A DNA stretch of 25,004 nt, taken from L227-5C sp038209275. Lineage in GTDB: Bacteria > Chloroflexota > Chloroflexia > Chloroheliales > Chloroheliaceae. Under the pieces are notes generated by a model that was given only the letters and a program-made list of their open reading frames with translations, ran no database searches and had not been told where the DNA came from. Positions 7,242 through 14,856 of this stretch are shown here, piece after piece; position 1 is the stretch's first letter, and every line of letters starts with the position of its first letter. The translations under genes and the position numbers were made by a program. Location: the NCBI GenBank assembly GCA_038209275.1, contig JBBQXW010000077.1, forward strand, positions 1-25,004, in the 5' to 3' direction.

Positions 7242-8921
7242 TTAGTTGTAATCAGGGGTAGTAAGGACGACGCGATTGCGTCCGCCGTGTTTGGCGGCGT
7301 AGAGCGCTTTATCGGCAGCATCGTTGAGGGCGGTTGCCTCGCTGTAGTGAGGGAAAGCGGCAATTCCACCACTGAGGGTGGCGGAGAATTGCACTTCTTT
7401 CGAGTAGTAACGAATCTGACTGAAGCGTTGCCGGATTTCGTTCATTACTTTTTCTGCCGCCGGGCCATCGGTATCAAGCAGAATAATGCCGAACTCTTCG
7501 CCACCGTAGCGCCCGATAATATCGGTTTTGCGGAGGCGTTGCTGGAGCAGGCGGGCGAGGCTCTTGATTACCCGGTCGCCAGCAAGATGCCCGTAAGTAT
7601 CGTTGACCGATTTGAAATGGTCAATATCGAGCATTGCAAAGACCAGTGAACTATCAGGCCGACGGTTGGCCCGCGCTATTTCTATTTCCAGCGATTGTTT
7701 CAGATTGGTATGATTGAGCAGCCCGGTCAGGCTATCTCGTATCATAAACGAGCGTAGCACCCGCGAACGCTGGGCGCGGGCTGTAACCGATGAGACCAGA
7801 TGGTCGGCTTCAATTGGTTTGGTCAGGAAATCGTCCGCCCCCAGGTGCATCGCCGCCAATTGTTTATCAATGCTGGTTTCAGTCGAGAAAAAGACAATCG
7901 GAATACTGACGTAATTTTCCTGCTGCCTGATCACTTCAGCCAGTTCCGTACCCATACAGGTAGGCATATAAACATCCATCAGAATTAAATCTGGGACAAA
8001 GTCAGCCAAAGCCTCCATAATTTGCATAGGGTTGGTTACAACTTCAGTAATCATTCCAGCTTGCTTCAAAATCAGCGAGTAAAACTCAGCCAGTTCCAGT
8101 TCATCATCCACGATAAGAATACGGTACGGTTCGGAAGCCTGGTAAGCCGTCAGAATATCGAGTTTATCAATCAAGGTACTGATATGTACCGGGCCGGTAA
8201 AATAAGCATCACTTCCGACCCGTACTGCCTGCAAGCGGCTATTCAAATCGCCCAACTCCGAAATAAAAATAAGTGGGATAGGTTGGGTTGGAATTGTCCG
8301 CAGCCGAGTCAGCTGATTAATATCGTCGGGGGTGCCGCCGGGAAAAAGATTATCTATAATCAGGGCAGCGGGCGGATTGTAAATTATTGCCGCTTCTATC
8401 TCACAAAGAGACTTAAAGATTTGTACAGTGTAACCGAAATTGCCGATTTGTACTCCTAAATCGTGGGTTGAGGTTATGCTACTCTCTAACAAAAATATCG
8501 GGCGTTCTTCGGGCTGGGCCGGATTACTTTCAGAATGAGCAGATGTTGCTTGGAGCAGGCTTATTACAGTTTGCTCCGGCTCAATAATAGCTTGCCTCAA
8601 TGCCTCAAAAAGTACCTCAATTAGTGCTTTGTGGTCGGCGTTCGAGCGCAAATTGCGGTCAGCAACGCTATCGAGATAATGTTCCAGCAGACTGGCTTTT
8701 TGACCCAGGTCAACAAAACCATAAGTTGCCCCCGACCCTGCTAACTTGTGTGCCAGAGAGCGTAACTTGTTTAATGCTTCGTCATCCCAATTGTGGCGTT
8801 GTAAATTGGCCCAGGCTTCGTCAAATTGCTTTAGCTTTTGCGGAAGTTCGGTTTTGTAAAGGGCTTTTAAGGCATCCAATTGACCCTGCAAATTTTTCAA
8901 ATTTTCCATGGGAGCTACCAT
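7242..8921 (-). CDS. Hpt-REC-REC-GGDEF diguanylate cyclase
   Basis: Phosphorelay output protein that should make cyclic di-GMP from GTP. Order: Hpt domain (about 10-120) with phosphoacceptor H58 in LAHKLAGSGATYGF; a degenerate receiver (140-258) keeping D190 but with a glycine (G243) where the conserved lysine is expected and no acidic pair at its start; an intact receiver (266-385) with D272/D273, D316 and K368; and a GGDEF domain (about 393-559). The active loop is GGEEF (473-477), the metal-binding LDIDHFK is present, and an inhibitory RxxD site (R464-D467) lies five residues before the loop, so product inhibition is expected. No membrane segment. The start is uncertain: the ATG at 8921 has AGGA only 2 bases away, while an ATG at 8909 has it at 14. 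It begins 4 bp after the single-domain regulator at 8926-9306, so they form an operon. Confidence 0.93.
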   Translation of the reverse strand: MVAPMENLKNLQGQLDALKALYKTELPQKLKQFDEAWANLQRHNWDDEALNKLRSLAHKLAGSGATYGFVDLGQKASLLEHYLDSVADRNLRSNADHKALIEVLFEALRQAIIEPEQTVISLLQATSAHSESNPAQPEERPIFLLESSITSTHDLGVQIGNFGYTVQIFKSLCEIEAAIIYNPPAALIIDNLFPGGTPDDINQLTRLRTIPTQPIPLIFISELGDLNSRLQAVRVGSDAYFTGPVHISTLIDKLDILTAYQASEPYRILIVDDELELAEFYSLILKQAGMITEVVTNPMQIMEALADFVPDLILMDVYMPTCMGTELAEVIRQQENYVSIPIVFFSTETSIDKQLAAMHLGADDFLTKPIEADHLVSSVTARAQRSRVLRSFMIRDSLTGLLNHTNLKQSLEIEIARANRRPDSSLVFAMLDIDHFKSVNDTYGHLAGDRVIKSLARLLQQRLRKTDIIGRYGGEEFGIILLDTDGPAAEKVMNEIRQRFSQIRYYSKEVQFSATLSGGIAAFPHYSEATALNDAADKALYAAKHGGRNRVVLTTPDYN

Positions 8922-8925
8922 CTTC

Positions 8926-9306
8926 CTAATTCCAGATAGTACGAATGGTAGACGAAAGCGTCATCGGGTCGAAAGGCTTGGCAATCACGTCCAGCGCGCC
9001 GAGCGCTTTATAATTGGCGATTTCATGGGACTGAATCTTGGCGGTCATAAAGATAATCGGGACGGTGGCGACCTGTTCGACCTGCTGCAAGGCGCTCATG
9101 GTGGTTAGGCCATCCATTCCCGGCATCATCACATCGAGCAAGATTAAATCGGGGGCAAATTCGGGGGCTTTTTTAAGCGCTTCGCTGCCGGAACTGCAAA
9201 CTTCTACGGTAAAACCACCCACTGCTTCCAGGGCAAAACGCGCTACCAGTTGTATATCCGGCTCATCTTCGACCAGCAAAATTCGATTTAACGGTGCATT
9301 ATTCAT
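8926..9306 (-). CDS. Single-domain response regulator (CheY-like)
   Basis: A 126-residue receiver domain without output. The acidic pair E13-D14, phosphoacceptor D58 in LLDVMMPGMDG, T88 and K110 are all present, so it should be phosphorylated by a histidine kinase or a Hpt protein. GGGAG lies 6 bases before the ATG. The Hpt-REC-REC-GGDEF gene starts 4 bp after its stop codon, so the pair probably exchanges phosphate: this regulator, the Hpt histidine and the second receiver would make a relay to cyclic di-GMP synthesis. No histidine kinase is encoded in the window, so the input must come from elsewhere. Confidence 0.93.
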   Translation of the reverse strand: MNNAPLNRILLVEDEPDIQLVARFALEAVGGFTVEVCSSGSEALKKAPEFAPDLILLDVMMPGMDGLTTMSALQQVEQVATVPIIFMTAKIQSHEIANYKALGALDVIAKPFDPMTLSSTIRTIWN

Positions 9307-9460
9307 TAGCTACTCCCACTTTAGGTTATAGACATATTACCCCCAGGCGAATTATAAGGCCACTGGCTACACAGAAGAACTCTATTCGTATGCCCAGCTT
9401 AAATCATAGCTGCTAACAATTCCAAGTTTGAGGATGTCTAAATTTTACTTCTTATATACT

Positions 9461-9469
9461 ATATTATCA
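9461..9469 (-). promoter_or_regulatory. Candidate extended -10 promoter of the response regulator operon
   Basis: Read on the minus strand, TGATAATAT is a TGn-extended -10-like element in AT-rich DNA, about 155 bases before the start at 9306. No -35 is seen at normal spacing. Confidence 0.3.
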
Positions 9470-9518
9470 CTGCAACATTACAAACTAAGTTACGGGCTAT
9501 AAAGTTAATTTGGTTTGT

Positions 9519-9579
9519 AAAAACTAATTGCCTTCGCCCCACTGCCTGATAGACAGATGGAAAAGGCGAAGGTAATTAG
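9519..9579 (-). terminator. Terminator of the sigma factor gene
   Basis: CTAATTGCCTTCGCC (9524-9538) pairs with GGCGAAGGTAATTAG (9565-9579), with one G-T pair, around a 26-nt loop. On the minus strand the stem is followed by TTTTT (9519-9523), so it should end transcripts coming from the sigma factor gene 24 bp upstream. Confidence 0.8.
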
Positions 9580-9602
9580 CTTTTATTTAACTGAATTTTG
9601 GT

Positions 9603-10829
9603 TTAGAGGAATTCGCGCAGGCTACGCGAGAGGCGCGGGTGGCGGAGTTTACGCAGGGCTTTGGCTTCAATCTGGCGCACCCGTTCGCGAGTGATGCCCA
9701 GCACGCGCCCAACTTCTTCCAGTGTCCAGGGCCGTCCATCTTCCATGCCGCTTCGCAGGGCCAGCACTTTTTGTTCGCGTTCGCTCAGTGCCTTGAGCGA
9801 TTCGCGCACCGCCTGACTCAGCAATTGGCGCGAAGCATCGGCTTCGGGGTCAAGGCTATTAGGGTCTTCGACCAGTTCGCCGAGCGAACTATCCTCGCCG
9901 ACTGGCTTTTCGAGCGAAACGGCTTCCTGGCTGTAGCGCATCAAATCGAGGATTTTTTCTTCTTTTTCGCCCATTTCGGCGGCAAGTTCGGCTGGCATAG
10001 CTTCGCGACCCAGTTCATCGCTTAATTTGCGCTGCGCCCGCGACAGGCGGCCCAAATCTTCTACGACGTGAACGGGAATACGAATCGTGCGGGCCTGATC
10101 CGCAATGGCTCGGCTAACCGCCTGCCGAATCCACCAGGTAGCGTAGGTGCTGAAGCGGAAGCCTAAATTATGGTCGAATTTTTCGGCGGCGCGCATCAGC
10201 CCGATATTGCCTTCTTGCACTAAATCGAGCATAGAAAGGCCGCGCCCCTGATATTTCTTGGCGATACTGACCACCAACCGCAAGTTAGCCTCGACCAGAC
10301 GTTGACGAGCGTAATCGGCTTTGTCCTTATTTTCTTTGTCGGCGGCTTGCCGGGCCAGGTGCAATTCTTCTTCAAAAGTCAGCAATTTGGTGCGCCCAAT
10401 CATCCGCAGATAGTCGGCCAGCGCATCCTCGCTATGGTAGCCGTCCCACTCGAACGGAGTCTCGACCAACGGCACGTTGGGCAATAATTTGTGCGTGGTA
10501 GTAGTCTCTAGCGACCCATCGGGCAGCAATGCGGCCAGATCTTCGCTCATCAGTTCCGAGGTTTCCGGCTCAAGCTCCTTCAAGTCCTGCGCATCCGGCT
10601 CTAATTTAATTTCTTCGACTATAACTTCTTCGACCAGTTCAACCTGGGCCGAAGTTGTGCCGCCTGGCAGAGCCGAATTTTCATCGTCTTCACCATCGTA
10701 TTGCACAATTATATCGCCTGTAATTTCATCTGATTCGAGCGACGAATTCGCTCCATTAAGCGCCCGGAGATTTTTCCCTCGCGCCACTTTTGCTTCAATT
10801 TCTTTATTGAATTTCTGCTTTGTAGCCAT
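9603..10829 (-). CDS. RNA polymerase sigma factor, sigma-70 group 1 or 2 (RpoD/SigA-like)
   Basis: Promoter-recognition subunit of RNA polymerase. In the 408-residue product, residues 1-125 are acidic and low in complexity, not the usual region 1.1. Region 1.2 (about 132-165) carries DALADYLRMIGRTKLLT. Region 2 (about 178-253) carries NLRLVVSIAKKY, the DLVQEGNIGLM core-binding helix and RFSTYATWWIRQAV. Region 3 follows, and region 4.2 has WTLEEVGRVLGITRERVRQI and LRKLRHPRLSR. All DNA-contacting segments look intact. This could be the housekeeping factor or a close paralogue, since related bacteria often carry several. The ATG at 10829 has AGGA 11 bases upstream; an in-frame TTG at 10835 would have it at 5, so two residues more are possible. 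It is monocistronic with its own terminator. Confidence 0.92.
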   Translation of the reverse strand: MATKQKFNKEIEAKVARGKNLRALNGANSSLESDEITGDIIVQYDGEDDENSALPGGTTSAQVELVEEVIVEEIKLEPDAQDLKELEPETSELMSEDLAALLPDGSLETTTTHKLLPNVPLVETPFEWDGYHSEDALADYLRMIGRTKLLTFEEELHLARQAADKENKDKADYARQRLVEANLRLVVSIAKKYQGRGLSMLDLVQEGNIGLMRAAEKFDHNLGFRFSTYATWWIRQAVSRAIADQARTIRIPVHVVEDLGRLSRAQRKLSDELGREAMPAELAAEMGEKEEKILDLMRYSQEAVSLEKPVGEDSSLGELVEDPNSLDPEADASRQLLSQAVRESLKALSEREQKVLALRSGMEDGRPWTLEEVGRVLGITRERVRQIEAKALRKLRHPRLSRSLREFL

Positions 10830-11092
10830 CAGCAAACAATTCCTCTACTAATAGTTCTGGCGCTTTTACTGCCCCCGGTTAAAAAGTCCTGTTCGGTCAA
10901 TTTCGTAACGCAAGCTTTGCTCACCCAATTGTTTCTAGCCTGGAAAGACAAACCTGTCCTCATCCGCACTGATACAATGAAAATAATAAAAATATCTTTC
11001 TTAAAATTGAACCTGTTAAAATACTTTTGAGTTACCGCCGTGTTGCTAAATTACCCACACATCATAAAACGTCAAGCCCCAAGAGTCAAATA

Positions 11093-12658
11093 TCAATTTT
11101 GTAACTTTTGGCTCAAATAATTATCGCGTAGCTGTCGCTTGAGGATTTTTCCGGCACCACTCTTGGGCAAAGCTTCGACAAACTCGACGGCACGCGGCGC
11201 TTTGTAGTGGGCGATACGTTCGCGGCAATGCTCAATTATTTCTTCAGCCGACACTTTCACGCCCGGTCTGGCTACTACAAAAGCCTGCACACGCTCGCCC
11301 CAGTATTCGTCCGGCACACCGACAACTACCGCTTCCAGCACGGCAGGATGGGTGTAAATGACGTTTTCTACTTCCAGCGAGTAAATATTTTCGCCGCCGC
11401 TAATAATCATATCTTTGCGGCGGTCAACAATATAAACGTAGAATTCCTCATCAATTGTCGCCATATCGCCGGTATAAAGCCAGTCATTTCGTAAAGCGTC
11501 GGCGGTTTCGTTGGGCAATTTCCAGTAGCCCTTCATTACATTTGGGCCGCGCACGATAATTTCGCCGATTTCACCCAGTTTTACATCGCGCCCCTGCTCA
11601 TCCACCACGCGCACTTCAACCCCGATTATTGGCTGTCCGCAACTGTGTAACCGTCGGGCCTGAACCGAGTCGGGCGGGGCTTGCAAGGCTAACTGGTGGT
11701 CGCGGGCGGTCAGGCTGGTGATAAGCGGCGACGTTTCGGTCATGCCGTAGCCTTGCCGGAAATTGCAGTTAAAGCGGTTCAGCACCTTTCTTAATAGTTC
11801 CATCGGCATAGGGGCAGCCCCGTAGGTAATAGATTGCAGGCTCGATAAATCGTACTGTTCCAAATCGGGCAATTGCATAATGCTGTTGAGCATGGTCGGC
11901 ACTAGCACCGTTGCGGTAATGCGGTGGTGAGAGATGGTCTCAAGCACTTTGTGCGGCTCAAACGTTGGCAGAAAGGCGTGGCCCGCCCCGCACAGGGTAT
12001 AGGCAAACCCCCGGCCCAAATCGGCTAAATGAAACATGGGCGCGACATGAAACCAGATGTCGTTGGACTGAATATGCTGGGCGGCGTGGGCGTGAATCGA
12101 GTTGGAAGCCAGGTTGCGGTGGGTCAGCATTACCCCTTTGGCCCGCCCGGTGGTGCCGCCAGTATAAAACAGGCCCGCCAAATCATCATCGGCTAATTCA
12201 ATTTCGGGGATTTGCGCCGGACTATCGAGCAACTCATCATAAGAAATAAAGCCGGGCGGCGTTTCATTTTTGCCCAGCCGCACAAAGTGCCGCACGCCCG
12301 GCAGTTCGCCGCGTACCTTTTCGACCATTGGCGTGCAATTGGCATCGCAGACCAGCACGCTACATTCGCTATCATTGACGACGTAAACTATTTCTGCCGG
12401 AGCATAGCGGGTATTGAGCGGCACTGCCACCGCTCCCAGCCGCATTATGGCGTAATAGAGTTCCAGGTACTGAAAGCGGTTGAGCATCAAAATGGCGACC
12501 TGCTGGCCCTTTGAAACGCCCAAACGGGTCAATCCGTTGGCTATGCGCTGGTTGCGCTCTTCAAATTCGCGCCAGGTGTACGCCTGGTCGCCATCCAACC
12601 CTGCCAGATTATTAGGGTAGAGTTTCACGGCACGCCGCAAGCTCTGCATTACATCCAT
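11093..12658 (-). CDS. Acyl-CoA synthetase (AMP-forming, fatty-acid CoA ligase type)
   Basis: Adenylates a carboxylic acid, probably a medium- or long-chain fatty acid, and transfers it to CoA. Signature motifs of the ANL superfamily are all present: the P-loop YTGGTTGRAKG (165-175), YGMTETS (304-310), YTGD (395-398), the hinge segment DRRKDMIISGGENIYSLEVE (412-431) and the catalytic lysine K504 in PKSGAGKILK. Length 521 is typical for the family and no membrane segment is seen. Substrate cannot be told from sequence. A promoter lies just upstream at 12712-12740. GGGGAG is 12 bases before the ATG, rather far; an ATG three codons later would be further still. No partner gene for beta-oxidation is adjacent. 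Confidence 0.93.
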   Translation of the reverse strand: MDVMQSLRRAVKLYPNNLAGLDGDQAYTWREFEERNQRIANGLTRLGVSKGQQVAILMLNRFQYLELYYAIMRLGAVAVPLNTRYAPAEIVYVVNDSECSVLVCDANCTPMVEKVRGELPGVRHFVRLGKNETPPGFISYDELLDSPAQIPEIELADDDLAGLFYTGGTTGRAKGVMLTHRNLASNSIHAHAAQHIQSNDIWFHVAPMFHLADLGRGFAYTLCGAGHAFLPTFEPHKVLETISHHRITATVLVPTMLNSIMQLPDLEQYDLSSLQSITYGAAPMPMELLRKVLNRFNCNFRQGYGMTETSPLITSLTARDHQLALQAPPDSVQARRLHSCGQPIIGVEVRVVDEQGRDVKLGEIGEIIVRGPNVMKGYWKLPNETADALRNDWLYTGDMATIDEEFYVYIVDRRKDMIISGGENIYSLEVENVIYTHPAVLEAVVVGVPDEYWGERVQAFVVARPGVKVSAEEIIEHCRERIAHYKAPRAVEFVEALPKSGAGKILKRQLRDNYLSQKLQN

Positions 12659-12711
12659 CGAAAATATTTCTCCCCCGCTTGCCCGGAAATAAAAAGTACG
12701 GAATGTGCCAA

Positions 12712-12740
12712 ATTATACCTTCACGCTTGCCCCGGTGCAA
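12712..12740 (-). promoter_or_regulatory. Promoter of the acyl-CoA synthetase gene
   Basis: On the minus strand TTGCAC (12740-12735) is followed after exactly 17 bp by a perfect TATAAT (12717-12712). A start near 12705 gives a leader of about 47 nt. Confidence 0.55.
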
Positions 12741-12752
12741 GGGAAGAAGTAG

Positions 12753-12783
12753 TTTTGAATTTTGAATTTTGAATTTTGAGTTT
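12753..12783. repeat. Heptanucleotide tandem array, unit TTTTGAA
   Basis: Three TTTTGAA units and one TTTTGAG unit plus three further T residues. The unit is a variant of those in the arrays at 13087, 15967 and 16057. Confidence 0.8.
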
Positions 12784-12813
12784 CTGGCTAAAGTTGGTAT
12801 CTTGTGTTGAGCC

Positions 12814-12966
12814 GCCCTGGACAACCCTACGGGCCGAATTCCGGGCTACGTAGCTCAAGTGGTTTGAAAACCACTGGATACGAAGCACAAATTCGCTGGT
12901 AATCAGTGGATTTTAATCCACTTGAGCTACATAGCCCGGAATTCGGCCCGTAGGGTTGTCCAGGGC
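12814..12966. repeat. Nested palindromic element A (153 bp)
   Basis: Arms of 49 bp (12814-12862 and 12918-12966) are inverted copies with a single mismatch, and each arm contains a GCTACGTAGC or GCTATGTAGC core. At the inner end of each arm sits a local hairpin: 12858-12875, AGTGGTTT/AAACCACT, and 12905-12922, AGTGGATT/AATCCACT. The apex has CGAA (12881-12884) pairing with TTCG (12892-12895). The architecture matches element B at 14857. It has no coding capacity and is probably a non-autonomous mobile or structured repeat. Confidence 0.85.
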
Positions 12967-13025
12967 AGTCTTTCATCTTGTATCAACTTGGGGGTTAACT
13001 AATATCTATCTCAATATTCCTCAAA

Positions 13026-13055
13026 TTGGTCATTAACCGAGGCATGTAGTAAAAT
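13026..13055 (+). promoter_or_regulatory. Candidate promoter of the parvulin gene
   Basis: TTGGTC (13026-13031) and TAAAAT (13050-13055) are 18 bp apart. The resulting transcript would carry the whole heptamer array at 13087 in its leader. The -35 match is weak. Confidence 0.3.
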
Positions 13056-13086
13056 GGCAACGATTTTAACTCAAGTCCTGATTAAC

Positions 13087-13140
13087 AACTTGGAACTTGG
13101 AACTTGAAACTTGAAACTTGAAACTTGAAACTTGGAACTT
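13087..13140. repeat. Heptanucleotide tandem array, unit AACTTGA/AACTTGG
   Basis: Seven full units and five bases: two AACTTGG, four AACTTGA, one AACTTGG, then AACTT. It ends 11 bases before the AGGAGG ribosome-binding site of the parvulin gene, so it lies in that gene's leader if the candidate promoter is right. Confidence 0.9.
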
Positions 13141-13164
13141 CTTAAATAGAGGAGGAAAATAGTA

Positions 13165-13536
13165 ATGGCTAACAACGAGCCAGAACATATTAAGGTGCAG
13201 CATATATTAATCGGTTTCCGGGGCAGCGTGTCGGGCAAACCGATTGTACGTAGCCAGGAAGAGGCCCGCAAACTGGCCTATGATTTGCTGGCCCAGGCGC
13301 AGGGCGGGGCGGACTTTGACGAGCTGGTTCGCAAACATACCGACGACTCGCCTCCGGGCATTTATGGCATGTCCAACCGGGGAGCAAAGCCTGGGCCGGG
13401 TGAATATGGTCGCGATAGTATGGTTCCGGCTTTCGGCAATACCGGCTTTCCGCTTGGCGTAGGCGAAATTGGCATTGCCGATTTTGACCAGCGCAACAGC
13501 CCCTACGGTTGGCACATCGTCAAGCGATTGAGCTAG
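13165..13536 (+). CDS. Small cytoplasmic parvulin (PpiC-type peptidyl-prolyl isomerase)
   Basis: Catalyses cis-trans isomerisation of proline peptide bonds. The 123-residue chain is essentially one PpiC rotamase domain: VQHILIGF at the start, RSQEEARKLAYDLLAQ and GGADFDELVRKHTDD in the middle, then MVPAFGNTGFPLGVGEIG and SPYGWHIVKRL at the end, which are the standard blocks. The loop after TDDSPPG is longer than usual and glycine-rich (GAKPGPGEYG). No signal peptide or chaperone arm, unlike PrsA and SurA. AGGAGG sits 8 bases before the ATG. Its TAG stop overlaps the stop codon of the convergent glucosaminidase gene. Confidence 0.88.
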   Translation: MANNEPEHIKVQHILIGFRGSVSGKPIVRSQEEARKLAYDLLAQAQGGADFDELVRKHTDDSPPGIYGMSNRGAKPGPGEYGRDSMVPAFGNTGFPLGVGEIGIADFDQRNSPYGWHIVKRLS

Positions 13537-14426
13537 TTGATTAGCTTGCCGTAAATCCAGCCGCCGCCATCAGCATCGGCGATAAGATACCAGCGTGTGC
13601 CGCCGCCATTTACTTGCGGCCCGCTATCGGTGTAGCCGATAAAGTGCAACAGCGCGCCCCGGTCAAGTTTTTTCAGCACCCGGCCTATGTTGCTATCGAG
13701 ATTGGGCCGGGCGCGCACATACGAGCCGGGATTATTGACCGTTCCCGGCCCGAACTCGCTGTAAATTACGCCGTCCACGCCTTCGGCCCATTGGCTGCTG
13801 GTAGGACTTGACGAAGCAGGCGCGGCGGCAAGGCTGGCACTTTGCGCTTGGCCGACCACTGCGCCGGAACGCTGGACGGCGGCACTCCAGACTTTTTCAA
13901 TGTCCTGCCCGTAGCTGGTGCCGGGGACGGCCCACTTGCCGTTCAGGTCGGTCAACATCTGGGCGGGGGCGTAGCCTTTCGATTTGAGGTATTGTTTGGC
14001 GGCGGGGTAGCGCGGGTCAACCTGGCTGGCGTTGTTTACTTCGTCGGCAAAGCAATAGGCCGACATGTGTCCGTAGTGGGCCTGTACCGCCGCCCGCCAG
14101 TCGGCAAACGAATAGCCTTTGTACCAGCGCCCGTTTTCGGATTTGGAGGCCCAGGCGTTGCTGTTGGGGTTGCTGCCCGATTCTTCGCCAGTCACGCCGA
14201 TGCCCGCCATATTGCGGCGCGGCGGTTGGCTCCACCAGCTAGTTAAATAGCCCGTTTCGATGCACATTTGCGAGATAAGGACATCGGCCCGAATGCCGTG
14301 CCACTGGCTTTCCAAATCGTAATAAGCGTCAATTACTTCGAGCGGCGCGTTGGCGTTGCGCGACTTCACAAAATCCTTCATTCCTTCGCGAGAAACTACC
14401 GAGCTACCAAAAATTGCAAGCGCCAT
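13533..14426 (-). CDS. GH73-type glucosaminidase with C-terminal SH3 domain
   Basis: Probable peptidoglycan hydrolase. Residues about 10-185 match the N-acetylglucosaminidase fold: ADVLISQMCIETGY with the likely catalytic E57, the NMAGIG block (72-77), the YSFADWRAAVQAHYGHMS segment and a helix ending SYGQDIEKVW. A serine- and alanine-rich linker (about 187-212) leads to a bacterial SH3-like domain (about 217-295; YVRARPNLDSNIGRVLKKL, GGGWIYGKLI) that would bind wall polymers. No signal peptide or membrane segment is visible, which is odd for a wall enzyme and more like a phage-type endolysin. AAGGAG lies 8 bases before the ATG. It is convergent with the parvulin gene and shares its CTAG. Confidence 0.87.
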   Translation of the reverse strand: MALAIFGSSVVSREGMKDFVKSRNANAPLEVIDAYYDLESQWHGIRADVLISQMCIETGYLTSWWSQPPRRNMAGIGVTGEESGSNPNSNAWASKSENGRWYKGYSFADWRAAVQAHYGHMSAYCFADEVNNASQVDPRYPAAKQYLKSKGYAPAQMLTDLNGKWAVPGTSYGQDIEKVWSAAVQRSGAVVGQAQSASLAAAPASSSPTSSQWAEGVDGVIYSEFGPGTVNNPGSYVRARPNLDSNIGRVLKKLDRGALLHFIGYTDSGPQVNGGGTRWYLIADADGGGWIYGKLIN

Positions 14427-14513
14427 GTGGTTTTCTCCTTAACTTTTCATCCAAAACTTACCACTGATAAACGTCTTTGGGTCAGCTTTTAATTTACCCG
14501 GCTCACCGCCTCT

Positions 14514-14519
14514 ATTGTA
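14514..14519 (-). promoter_or_regulatory. Candidate -10 box of the glucosaminidase gene
   Basis: TACAAT on the minus strand, about 90 bases before the start at 14426. No clear -35 was found. Confidence 0.25.
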
Positions 14520-14546
14520 GCTTATTTACACCCCGAAAATCCATCA

Positions 14547-14672
14547 GGAAATCCATTGGCGGAGCAATGTCCCACAAGACCGGGAGAAGTTGTGGTTGGG
14601 AAATCCATTGGCGGAGCAATGTCCCACAAAACCGGGCCGGATTGTAGGATGCTGCTCCGTCAGCTGATTTCC
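14547..14672. repeat. Two 38-bp direct repeats and an inverted partial third copy
   Basis: The units at 14547-14584 and 14599-14636 differ by one base and have a 52-bp period. TGCTCCGTCAGCTGATTTCC at 14653-14672 matches the first 20 bases of the unit in inverted orientation at 16 of 20 positions. Confidence 0.8.
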
Positions 14673-14856
14673 CCGTTCCTATTGATTTGAGCGTTAAAAT
14701 CTAATTTTTCAATCTTATTTTTAGGTAGAAGGCTTTTTGGTGCTGGCGATGTTCTTAGGCTGACATGGGCAAACCTCTAAATGCCGTTCTCAAGTGGTTC
14801 TAAATCAGGTCTGGCAAGCGAAGCGAATACATTCAAAGTTGATAGCTTGAGCAAGC

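Larger units (their letters stand above)
12659..13164. other. 506-bp repeat-rich region between divergent genes
   Basis: It separates the acyl-CoA synthetase (minus) from the parvulin (plus). It holds a promoter for the former, a four-unit heptamer array (12753-12783), a 153-bp nested palindrome (12814-12966), a candidate promoter for the parvulin and a second heptamer array (13087-13140). No gene is seen. Confidence 0.6.

Noticed and set aside
12814..12966. Simple rho-independent terminator
   Set aside because: The palindrome is far longer than a terminator stem, lies between divergent genes and is not followed by a T tract.
13087..13140. CRISPR-like repetition
   Set aside because: The units are 7 bp with no spacers, so these are simple tandem repeats. 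The same holds for the arrays at 12753, 15967 and 16057.
14547..14636. Two repeats with a spacer as a minimal CRISPR array
   Set aside because: Only two units, a 14-bp gap, an additional inverted copy and no cas genes nearby.
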